In this document: in pieces, positions 1-9,300 of the stretch
How the letters are laid out: each line of letters opens with the position of its first letter
Numbering within the stretch: position 1 is the first letter of the stretch
Source: Candidatus Heimdallarchaeota archaeon LC_2
GTDB lineage: Archaea; Asgardarchaeota; Heimdallarchaeia; Heimdallarchaeales; Kariarchaeaceae
Direction of reading: 5' to 3'
Length of the DNA: 16,430 nt
Assembly (NCBI GenBank): GCA_001940725.1
Contig: MDVR01000159.1
Span: 1-16,430, forward strand
Translations under genes and position numbers: made by a program
The notes under the pieces: model-generated
The model's database searches: none
What the model was told of the DNA's origin: nothing
Seen by the model: only the letters and a program-made list of their open reading frames with translations

Positions 1-442
1 TACATTTACTTTTATGATTAGAAAATGAGTACTTCACGTTCTGCAACCCCATATCTGATGTCACCATCACATTCCCATCTTTGTTTCTACACAAAAAAGT
101 TTATGTTGAAATAGGTTCTGTTTTTTGACAAAAACGGTGCGTCCTTCTGCCTCTCACCCTACAGGGGTCAACAAGGTCAGTTTTTCCGTGATCTTTAACT
201 ACTGGCAGATCATTTTCAGTCCGTAAACTGAGGACCAGCATTCCTGTTTTAGTGTACATCAAACAGGGTAGGACTGTCATTATGACATTTCGGTACGTTT
301 CCAACTTTTCCGTAAATCTTCCAAAAGAAGAAATGACAGGTAGATGCTTACCTAGTCCTCTCACACCTCAATTTACTGAGGTAGTAAGTTCAATACGTGC
401 AATCTTTAGATTGCAACTTCTACTATTATGTGATTTGACTAT
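1..442 (-). pseudogene. Possible decayed protein-coding remnant
   Basis: On the minus strand one frame can be read from 442 to the window edge and is broken only by TGA at 368-370 and TAA at 98-100. The longest open piece (364-101, GTG start, 87 codons) includes TKTGMLVLSLRTEND. After the TAA the same frame continues with CRNKDGNVMVTSDMG to position 1. The stretch is visibly less AT-rich than what follows, which suggests foreign or formerly constrained DNA. The tone is vaguely that of a transposase, but no family is recognised and no terminal repeats are visible. It could equally be non-coding sequence with a chance open frame. Confidence 0.25.
365..414. repeat. Two adjacent short inverted repeats
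   Basis: Two hairpin-forming sequences lie 16 bp apart. ACCTCA (365-370) pairs with TGAGGT (377-382) across a 6-nt loop, and GCAATCT (399-405) pairs with AGATTGC (408-414) across 2 nt. They fall inside the possible gene remnant. They could be RNA structure or chance; no T-run follows closely. Confidence 0.3.
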
Positions 443-924
443 TTAAAGTACTGAAGATCATAATTAGTCGTTAGCCCAATATATGTACGCACAATTCCTA
501 GCATGCTTAATACTACAACCTGTATAATATATATCTCGACCGTAATTTAAATTTGTATCTGCTTAAAAAGAAAGAAAGTCATTTTTTTCGTAGCAAAATT
601 ATTTATATAAAATTTATTCAAATTAAAGTGATTTGAGTACAAATTTGGATTCAACTTCTGAAGTCACGATTTTTGCGGTATTTGTCTAAATCTGAGAAAA
701 TAAATTCTTTCCCACATTGTTATGGAGGTTTTGAGTTGATTAGGAGAAAATATCTATAAAATCTTAACACAAATTATTCATTTTCTTTTGTCAATTAATG
801 TCTTTATCATTTCAATCCTAAAGTTAGGGAACTCGTGATAGAACCACAGATTAAGGTTATCATCAATACATCAATTGGGAATTCGAATTATTTAAAGTAG
901 ATGGCAAAAACTCAATCGATTGAT
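443..924. other. Intergenic region without recognisable gene
   Basis: This is a very AT-rich stretch of about 480 bp. No reading frame of coding character, tRNA-like fold or long repeat was found on either strand. It lies downstream of the minus-strand ATPase gene. The only structure noted is the palindrome right after that gene's stop, listed separately. Confidence 0.5.
912..923 (-). terminator. Possible terminator after the ATPase gene
   Basis: A perfect 12-bp palindrome, TCAATCGATTGA, starts 1 nt past the ATPase stop codon and is followed on the minus strand by GTTTTTG. A palindrome plus a short T-run fits an archaeal termination site. A perfect palindrome makes only a short stem once a loop is allowed, so a protein-binding site is also possible. 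Confidence 0.3.
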
Positions 925-2139
925 TCACAGGTGAACTTCTCGAACTCTATGCAATGGGAGGACAATCAGTTCTGGGTTATCAACTTGTACTTCAGTTTCT
1001 TTTTTCGTGATTAGGTATTTTTTTTTCACAAACTTGCTATTTAGTAAGGATCTAACAAATTTATTTGTAACAATATTACGCATTTTAACTTCTACTCCTT
1101 TCTCTAGTTCTTCACCAATGATGAAATCAATTTCTTTCCCTCTTTCGTTCCAAAAATATTCTGCAGATAACTGGAAGGCAACCTCGGTTTCAGCCTTTTT
1201 ACCAAATTCAACGGGGTATGGGGAAATATACCAATGTAGGGATGTATAAAATGGATAATATCGTTTATGACGTTTTTCACTCTTCCGTGGGTTTTTTGAG
1301 TAATTGTACACTTTTCTTATCAATAGGGATTGCTCAAGAATCTGTAAATATTGTTGTACAGTACGCCTATCCAAACTGAGTTCCTGTGAGAGATCGAGTG
1401 TGATAATCACATCGCCAGGTGCTTTGCAAATCAACCTAAAGATTGTATCTATTGGAGTTGTGTCTCGTATATTATAAAGTCTAATCAGATCATTGTTTAT
1501 CACCTTATCAACTAATTGAGAGATATACTCTTTTTCAGCTATCTTTGACGATACTAATTCAGGTAATTGATGATCCATATATTGTAAATAGGTCCTCCAT
1601 AGATTGTAATCAGAAACCGGTTTAATTTTTTTCATATCTAGATATTCAGTAAACGACAATGGAGGTAGAAAAAGCTCGAACTCTCTACCTGCAAGACTTT
1701 CCTTACCCCTTCGGAGATCAGAAGCTGATGAACCACTTATGTATATTTTGCAATCCAGATTATCATACAAAATTTTTACATGGGAAGCCCAATTTTCCAA
1801 ATATTGTATTTCATCAAATATTAAATAGTAATTACCTCGATAAGGAAGACTTAGATGAGAAATGTATGCATTATAAATACTCAACAAGTCATCCCTATGA
1901 AGATCAAGGCTGAAATAGAGAATTTGTCGTCTATCAACCCCCTTCTCAGATATTAAGTGATTAATCAATTGTTGTAACATAGTAGTTTTACCCACCCGTC
2001 TTGGGCCCACTAACGTAATAATAAATTTATGATTCAGTGATTCTATCAAGTCTGAGTACATCTCACGATAGAAAAGAGGGACATCGAAAGGGGCCTCCCA
2101 ATGTTGATTTTGTAGAAATAAATGATCTTCTAATGACAC
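925..2139 (-). CDS. AAA-type ATPase with C-terminal nuclease-like domain (AAA_14/DUF4143 type)
   Basis: The 404-residue protein has a Walker A motif GPRRVGKT (45-52), a Walker B LIFDE (106-110) and a sensor-like strand ISGSSA (134-139). A winged-helix-like stretch follows (about 240-285, with LSLDRRTVQQYLQIL). The C-terminal part has EIDFIIG (336-342) and VEVK (349-352), the D...E-x-K arrangement of the PD-(D/E)xK-like fold seen in DUF4143 proteins. This order and length are typical of the abundant archaeal ATPase family AAA_14 + DUF4143. Their cellular role is poorly known and is often placed with mobile or defence genes. The start is GTG at 2139. An in-frame TGA at 2152-2154 leaves no earlier start, and a TATA element about 25 nt upstream suggests a leaderless transcript. 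The gene reads away from the toxin-antitoxin pair, 248 bp from it. The family call is confident; the substrate is unknown. Confidence 0.9.
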   Translation of the reverse strand: MSLEDHLFLQNQHWEAPFDVPLFYREMYSDLIESLNHKFIITLVGPRRVGKTTMLQQLINHLISEKGVDRRQILYFSLDLHRDDLLSIYNAYISHLSLPYRGNYYLIFDEIQYLENWASHVKILYDNLDCKIYISGSSASDLRRGKESLAGREFELFLPPLSFTEYLDMKKIKPVSDYNLWRTYLQYMDHQLPELVSSKIAEKEYISQLVDKVINNDLIRLYNIRDTTPIDTIFRLICKAPGDVIITLDLSQELSLDRRTVQQYLQILEQSLLIRKVYNYSKNPRKSEKRHKRYYPFYTSLHWYISPYPVEFGKKAETEVAFQLSAEYFWNERGKEIDFIIGEELEKGVEVKMRNIVTNKFVRSLLNSKFVKKKYLITKKETEVQVDNPELIVLPLHRVREVHL

Positions 2140-2159
2140 GATATGTTTTTCTCATCAAT

Positions 2160-2169
2160 GTATAAAAAG
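2160..2169 (-). promoter_or_regulatory. TATA box of the ATPase gene
   Basis: On the minus strand CTTTTTATAC is centred about 25 nt before the GTG start at 2139. That is the usual archaeal TATA-to-transcription-start distance, so the mRNA probably begins at or next to the start codon. Confidence 0.55.
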
Positions 2170-2387
2170 GTTACAAAAAGAGGCATCATGTATGACAAGA
2201 TTGTAACTTTTATGGGCATTGAATTTGATAATGTTGAGCATTAAAAAAAACGCACATAGAGCGGGGATCCCACACTCAGAAATTATTTCTAAATCATTAA
2301 TTATAGATGGCTTATTTCAATCCTATAATAAGGAATCTATCAAATAAGGAAATTCTCACTCAAATATTATATTTCTTTGCACAGAGG

Positions 2388-2867
2388 TTAAAGTATAAAT
2401 TTCCTTGATCTACTAACACCAAAATTTTTAGAAAGTTGATAAGTATCAACTAAATTTGAGTAATCATTAGTATCAACGAATCCGTTAATCCATCTGTCTT
2501 CTGAAACTAAGATATCTGCTGAAACTATAGCAGTGGCCAAAATTAAACATTTTATGAAATCGGTGTGATATTTTCTTAATTCCATTGATAATTGCGTAAT
2601 TAAACTAGAGCTCGATAAATGAATTTCAGAAAAATCCCCACCCTGAGTTAAACTTTGTATCCCTCTCAATATTCGTTGGGGATCAAGATTTCCTTTTTCA
2701 CATTCTTTTGCCCCTTTTGCTTGTAATTCAAAAAGAGTGATTGTTGAATAAAGTAAATCATGGCTATCTTTATGATCAAGTAGTTTCAATAAATAATTTG
2801 GATCGAGATTCGAATTTGAAATTCCTATAATAGGTAAAAAGTAACATGTATCCAAAAATATTTTCAA
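2388..2867 (-). CDS. PIN-domain toxin (VapC-like ribonuclease)
   Basis: The 159-residue protein starts with MKIFLDTCYF, the PIN first strand carrying the first acidic residue (D6). Further acidic positions fit the metal site: E47 in TLFEL, D103 in HTDFIKCLILATA, and D118 with E123/D124 in ADILVSEDRW. PIN toxins of type II systems cut RNA with a Mg2+ or Mn2+ centre. The start is TTG at 2867, which overlaps the antitoxin stop by 4 nt (TTGA) and is preceded by GAAGAGG 7 nt upstream inside the antitoxin gene. This points to translational coupling. It is somewhat longer than a typical 130-140 residue VapC, with a basic tail SRSRKFIL. The toxin role is inferred from domain and pairing; the RNA target is unknown. 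Confidence 0.85.
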   Translation of the reverse strand: MKIFLDTCYFLPIIGISNSNLDPNYLLKLLDHKDSHDLLYSTITLFELQAKGAKECEKGNLDPQRILRGIQSLTQGGDFSEIHLSSSSLITQLSMELRKYHTDFIKCLILATAIVSADILVSEDRWINGFVDTNDYSNLVDTYQLSKNFGVSRSRKFIL

Positions 2868-3115
2868 GTTTGAGCCTCTTCACTAAATTGTTTTCTATCT
2901 TCTTCAAATTCTTGTTGTGAGATGTTAATCAGTTCTTTATTTTCATCTAAAATACTCCTAACAGTTGCAATGGGCTCTACTATGAGTTTTCCATTGTAAA
3001 TGTAGTATAGAATTTTTCTCCCAGCCTCTAATCCCAATTTTTTCCTTAATTTCATTGGGGGAAATAACTCCCCTTTTGAACCAACCTTAGCCATATATTG
3101 ATCATTTATAGTCAT
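2864..3115 (-). CDS. AbrB/MazE-like antitoxin
   Basis: The 83-residue protein has a SpoVT/AbrB swapped-hairpin DNA-binding domain at about 8-50 (KVGSKGELFPPMKLRKKLGL, then KILYYIYNGKLIVEPI). An acidic, helical C-terminus (about 52-83, DENKELINISQQEFEED) would bind and block the toxin. It starts with ATG at 3115 and overlaps the downstream PIN gene by 4 nt. Antitoxins of this kind usually repress their own operon with the toxin as co-repressor. A TATA box 27 nt before the ATG implies a leaderless message. The length and gene order, antitoxin first, are typical of VapBC-like systems. Confidence 0.85.
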   Translation of the reverse strand: MTINDQYMAKVGSKGELFPPMKLRKKLGLEAGRKILYYIYNGKLIVEPIATVRSILDENKELINISQQEFEEDRKQFSEEAQT

Positions 3116-3137
3116 AATTAGCTTTGTATACTCGAAT

Positions 3138-3146
3138 TATTTAAAA
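3138..3146 (-). promoter_or_regulatory. TATA box of the antitoxin-toxin operon
   Basis: On the minus strand TTTTAAATA is centred about 27 nt upstream of the antitoxin ATG. No Shine-Dalgarno site precedes that ATG, so a leaderless transcript is likely. This promoter faces away from the giant gene's promoter in the shared 210-bp intergenic space. Confidence 0.5.
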
Positions 3147-3209
3147 TTATCTGGTAATTAATATCTATTCGGTAAAATTAATATAATTCGAAATTAGTTA
3201 ATTGTTTCT

Positions 3210-3217
3210 TTTATAAA
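3210..3217 (+). promoter_or_regulatory. TATA box of the giant gene
   Basis: TTTATAAA is centred 25-26 nt before an ATG at 3239. That ATG opens a 12-codon reading frame ending at TGA 3275-3277, not the giant gene, which starts near 3326. The giant's leader would then be about 87 nt and contain mini-ORFs. A later promoter cannot be excluded. Confidence 0.4.
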
Positions 3218-3325
3218 TTTGCATGGTTAGATATAGTAATGACATTACTCGCTTTTCATTTAAGTCACTTTAGGTGATTTATTTGAATATCTAAAAGTAA
3301 TTCATGGTTTCTGGAATGATTTTCG

Positions 3326-6300
3326 TTGGTAAAATTTAGAAATAATATTACTTTTATCCTTATGCTACTGCAGTTGTTATTTGCACTTACAGCATCCGCA
3401 CACTACCCTTATGAAAATGAAATGAATCGTCTCCATCCCAACTTAGGGTCCAATTTAGAAGTTAAAGATATAATTGAAAAATCAATAGTTTTCAAAGGTA
3501 GGAGTCAAACTTATAATGTGAGTCACATTACAGATTCTTTCATATATGATCCTATAATTGTGAATTTTTATATTTATCAAAGTTCACTAGAAAATGAAAA
3601 AATGGATATATTTGATGCACAGAACCTCGATACACAACTTGAGTTAACATTTTCCCAAAACTCATCAGAAGGATACATGGAAATTGGTAATAGAATATTT
3701 ACTGTTCCTCAATATAATTTTAACCGTCGAGAACTTACTGTCAGCATTGACCCATCACTTGAATTTTATAGTTTAAGAACCTGGTATAACACAACTGATA
3801 AAATTGAAGATTTGAAAGACGATGAAAATGCATTCATTGATATTGAGATACAATTGAAAATTACTAGTGCTGGTTGGGGATACTTAGAACCATTGCATCT
3901 ATTTCTCGAAGGTGAGTTATTTACTTCTAGGACTAATTATCTTCAACCTGATGATCTTCACCATCCAATATCTGGCTATTTAGAATCATTCCCCAGGTAT
4001 TTTGTGATGAATAATTCAGTCTGGTTAGATCATAGGAAAATCTATGTGCCAATATCATTATCGTTGACATCCGGAATTTTTGAAAATTTATTAAAAACTC
4101 ATAATTATACTTCTTCCCCTACTTTCGACCTTTTTATCCGTTTGAGAATTATTGAAAATCAGTTTGAAATTGACGAAAATCCTCCCGATATCAGAATCTA
4201 CCATAATCAAAAGAAATTTGTCAGTAATCGAACTTCTGATTTCATCGATTATCATCTTGATATCACTCCTGGGATTGAACAGATACTTGAATTTGATTTA
4301 TATAATTACGGGTACTCTACCTATTTTTTCATTTATTCTATGTTTATTGAAATTCCACCTCTTTTCGTTGAATCGTTACCATCTAATTGGGATATATTTT
4401 GGACTTCCATGAAGGAAAATGCCCTGATTATTTTTATTTTCTTTGGTTTAATTCTTGTAATTGTACAAAATCCATATATGGAAAAACTTGAATATCATAA
4501 ATCCCCAATTAAAAGTTCTAAGAAAAATATCTCCAGACCTTTTGTTGATAGCTCCAAATATAACATAAATCAGGATAAGGGAGACGGAGATAAAGCGTCA
4601 ATAATCGATCCTGGTGTACAAAAAAGAGACTTATTGAGTAAAGTAAAAGCAGAAAATACTGAGCAATCTAACTCAAAAGTAAATCATATAGGTAACTGGA
4701 TCACCGATAGTGAAGGGTACCGTATTAGCCTTGATAATTATGAAAAGATTGAAGTTATAGATGACTTACTCGAAAAGGCTGTCAATCGGTTTCTAGAAAA
4801 ATCGGGAGCTGACTATTTACGGAGTAATTTTCATAATCGAGATTCCTTTTCAACCAAAAATAACTTGGATGAAGAAAGTTCAACGGATATCCAGCGACAT
4901 ATTGGAATAAATGCAAACGATGAAAATGATCCAGCAAACACTAGTGAATTCAAATCAATTTTCCCTTATTCTCATATATATGAGAGGGAAAAATCAGCGA
5001 AAGAAGCTTATGAATTAGCAGCTCATACAGATGATGGGGATCAAATTAGATATCAAAGTCCAATCAATTATAAACCTAATCACTCTGAAATTGAGCCATC
5101 TAATACACGATTAGAACAACGGAACAATAATACTGATGAAATTGACTATGGCCATACTAATCCCAACAGGGAAATTGAGGGCAAAATCAATGACGAGATA
5201 AGTCAAAAGAGCGATTCTCAAGGTCCAAGTACAAACGAATGGAATGAAAACCCGATTGACCATGAATTGGAAGATGCCGGACTAGAGCAGCCTGATATTG
5301 AGTTCATTGATCCAAAACTAGACCATTTTGAAGAAGAAGAAATTCAAACGATAGACCATTTTGATGAAGAAGAGATTGAAAGGAAGCGTACAATTCAAAG
5401 ACATCCTGATATAAATGATTTCTTTTGGTCTGAAGATTATGAAATAGAAATAAATAATGATAGGGCGGCTCATGAGAAAAGGATTGATGATTTTGAATCT
5501 GCGAAATCTGATGTTGATTCATTTACAAAATATGATCATGTTGACCATGAAATCAAACGAAAAAGGGATGAGATTGACTTTCATCATCCTGAAGTTGAGA
5601 CTATTATTGATCAAGGTGAAATTAAGGAACATTTCAAGGAAGGAGTGGATCAGTTAGATGATCGTACCATAGCAATTCCACCTATTGAGAAAAAAGTTGA
5701 ACCAGAAAAAATTAAGAAAACCGAAAGGAAAATTGCTGAGAGTGAACCTACACTCCCTTCATTTGGTGTTTCAGATGATATAATAACAGAAATTCTGGAA
5801 TATATTGCTGAAGGAGTGGATATCGACGTGATATATACTAGAACTGGGATTGATATCAATTTCATTTCACTTCTTTTTGAGAAGATGGAAATTGCACAGA
5901 TCATGTATGAGATCCAACAGGAGGCCGAGTTTGAACAGTATCACAAGGAGGTTGATGTAAAACCGCATGGTTCAAAAGTCGTTTCGGTTGATGCTGGAGG
6001 TTCTGAGGGGATTGAAATTGATAAAATTGAGGAGAGTGCGGAGATTGAAGGATTTGGGGAGATTGAAAAGTTTGATCCGTCAACAAATTTGAAAGAGCTA
6101 TTGGAACCTATTCCAGTGATTACTTTTACACAGGAGATTTTGGATATTGAGGTCCCATTAAGTGCGGCTCATTTTAAGAAGGTGGTTCCGAAGGCTGAGG
6201 ATGTAGATAAGTATAGAAGATCGCCTTATATTGAGGCGAATACACTGCGAGGGGTGAAGGGTTTGGTGAAGTTTCAAGATGCTGCCAGAATGCACTTTTT

Positions 6301-9300
6301 TAGTTTAGTGTATGCTGCTAGGAAGGCGCAGAAAGTAGTGGATGATATGAAAGACAATAAAATTAAAGAAATTCCACCTGCATGGAAAATCTTTGCTGAG
6401 TTTGAATTTGGGACCGTCCATGATTCAATTTCGAATTCTCTTCCAAGTCAGAAATTGCATGTTTATGAGTATTTAGGATTTCATAGTTATAGGACTGATC
6501 CAGAAATAAACAAAAAATTAAATTACATGTACCAAGCAATATTGCGATTTTGGAATCCTGGAAATAATAGTTTTATTAACCAAAACATAGTCGGTGAATG
6601 GATTAAAGGTAATGATTTCAATAATTTATATCGAGAAAAAATTTTATTTTACCCAAATAAAGATGAAAAAAATAAGGAAGCTTTTCATCTATTATATAAC
6701 CAAATCATAGCTAGAATTGCCAGTAATTATTTTCTATATTCCAATGCTAGCAATAGAGAAATTCATGAAAAAATTTGGGATTACCCATTCTTACTAAAAT
6801 ATCATCCACGACTCATTTATAACTTTCGCGAAACAGATGATGATGGCACTGGAACAGATATTGAAATCTCTGTCCTCTACAGTGATGATATTCTAGAAAT
6901 ATACAAAAAAATTAATTTTCAAACATATAGAATCGAAATAAAAAATCTTGCAAAACTAGATATTGAAGATTACAGAGTAGGAGGTAAACCTATTACAATT
7001 CATAAGAAATGGTCTGTTTCTCTGATCAATAAATTACTAAAGATAGGTCTGCCAGGGAAGAAGTCGGACTATAAATCCTTGATTAATACTAAGACACTGA
7101 ATAAAATTCCCGAACCTGTTTTTAGAAATCTTAGTAGAATAAATTATTCAAGATTCATAAATTTAAATAATATATATAGATCTGGTAAAAACACGAATGT
7201 GAGTTCTAAATATCTCACTTTTATGAAAACAGAAGATATTGGAGCACATTTCTATGATAGATTATCAAGAAACAGTGTGAATCTTGGATTGAATAAAGAA
7301 TTCAACATAATTAGAGGTAAATTTGGATTCAATGATTTATTCGATCCGTCAGTTTCGAAACATTATGCCAAATTTAGGACTGGTTTTCATTTTAAAGAGG
7401 AAAAAGGAACAACTAAATGGGATGTATCTTTTGAGGTAAAGGGACTTCAAAACGGGCAGCGGATTTCTATTGATTTAATTAATGCAATTTCAATACAAGA
7501 TCCATTTGTGGGTGAAATTTATGCATATCATTTTGATAATGTATGGAAGATAAACCCTGATATTCCCCCTAAGGATTTAGAAAGAATTATTGGAATTGCC
7601 AGATTTGAGACTTTCAAAAGAGAATATCAATTAATTCGCAACCAATTAATTGAACTTGCAGCAACTGGAGTCCTTGTTCAACTAAATGATGGACAAAATC
7701 TAACTTTGGGTTCAAATCTAGAAAGTGAATTAACATTATTGACTGGAATGCAAAATAATCAAATCTCGATGATTTCTCAGTTTGATGAAGGTAAACATAA
7801 TTATCTCAATAACACATATTCATTAATAGTCCCCTCATATGAAATTGGAGGTGGAAAGCACTTAAAATCAATTACCGTGAAAATTACTGCAGATACTTTT
7901 GGAAAACCTGGAGCAACCATTATGCCCTTAGGTGGGATATTCGGGAATAACAGTGTTAGTAGTTTTAGTTTAGGAATTTTATCTTCTGATATACCAGAAT
8001 GGAAGAAATTAAGTCCTAAATCACAGCATGCAATTTTGTCTGCATATTCAATCAATCTTTGGGATACTGATAGATATTATAGAAAAACCATACGTAGTTT
8101 CGATAAAGATAGTGAGTTAGAAAATTTAAACACCTTTACTAATCAAAGATTTCAAACAACCTGGATGATAATGATTAATCAATACAAATCATTAATCAAC
8201 AAATTCACCAATACACCTACCACCGATCCGCTGAAAATAATCTATGAGCTAAAAATTAATGAATTTCAATCTAAATACCAAGATTCTCTTTGGGAATTGC
8301 TGAATGAAGAATCTCCAGAGCTTATTAATATTATGATACAAGATCTCTTAGCAAGATTCGTAGGAAATTCTCCAAATATTGGCATTAGCCAATCATGTAG
8401 CATTGCATGGAATCGTTCATTAAATCAATCCAGAATTATGAAAAACAAGGGGATCAAAGATGCATTTTTACTTGCTGGGAAGTCTACTAGTAAGACAATA
8501 AGAAATATCAAATCTATTATTAATAATTTTAAGGATCCTCGAATATTAAAGGGGTATGATACATTTTTTATAGATAATGAATTTGCAAACAAAGAAAAAT
8601 TAGAATTATTTGAAAAGAAAAGAATGGATAAGGATGCTTACTTATTTGCTAATATTATGGAGGATTTTAAAATAACTACATTATATTCACCATATACCTC
8701 ATTGTATTTATTTCCTGATCCAAAAGGTGGTACGGACAGAATACAATATCAGTCCAATCCCTCAAATCGATATAAAGACCTTAGCATTAAGAAGAATAGG
8801 AAATCACTTGAAAAATTAGCAAAAACAATGCTTATAAAAAATGAAAATACAATCTCGAAGAGTTATAATGATCTTGTGTCAATATATATGGATGTATTTA
8901 AGCCATCAGAATATTATCACTCCGTTTTTCCTACACATGGGGATTACAATAAAGTTACCAATAATGGGTCTGAGCTTAAACCTGAGCATTTGTCATTAGG
9001 ACGAATAGCTGGAGTAGAAAAAACTGGATTATCTTTGACAAGTCAAGGAAACCTAATAATAATTGAAGTAACTAATCCAAAATTATTAGCAATAAGTCTA
9101 AGGGACTTCATTTATGTTGCAGAAGCAAAATCAGTTTCTAAATATTCTGATTTAAACTATAAACCTGCGCACATATCAGATCCATTTCTCTGGGATAGGT
9201 GGTTAGGAAAATTCGAATCCCGAGCTGATTTGACAGACAAAAATTTAAATTTAATACCTGTGTATGATGAAACAAATGATCCACCACTCAGATTCGCCTT

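Noticed and set aside
252..446. Plus-strand 64-codon reading frame near the left edge.
   Set aside because: It is opposite the longer minus-strand frame, has no ribosome-binding site or recognisable domain, and ends in low-complexity Leu codons.
883..3145. A 14-bp direct repeat, TCGAATTATTTAAA, at 883-896 and 3132-3145, flanking the ATPase and toxin-antitoxin block.
   Set aside because: In DNA this AT-rich, several 14-base matches are expected by chance in 16 kb. The right copy overlaps a promoter TATA box, and no integrase or other mobility gene lies between.
3304..3339. ATG at 3304 as start of the giant gene.
   Set aside because: It is in a different frame and meets a stop after 11 codons; the giant's frame has a TGA at 3317-3319, so only TTG 3326 or ATG 3362 can serve.
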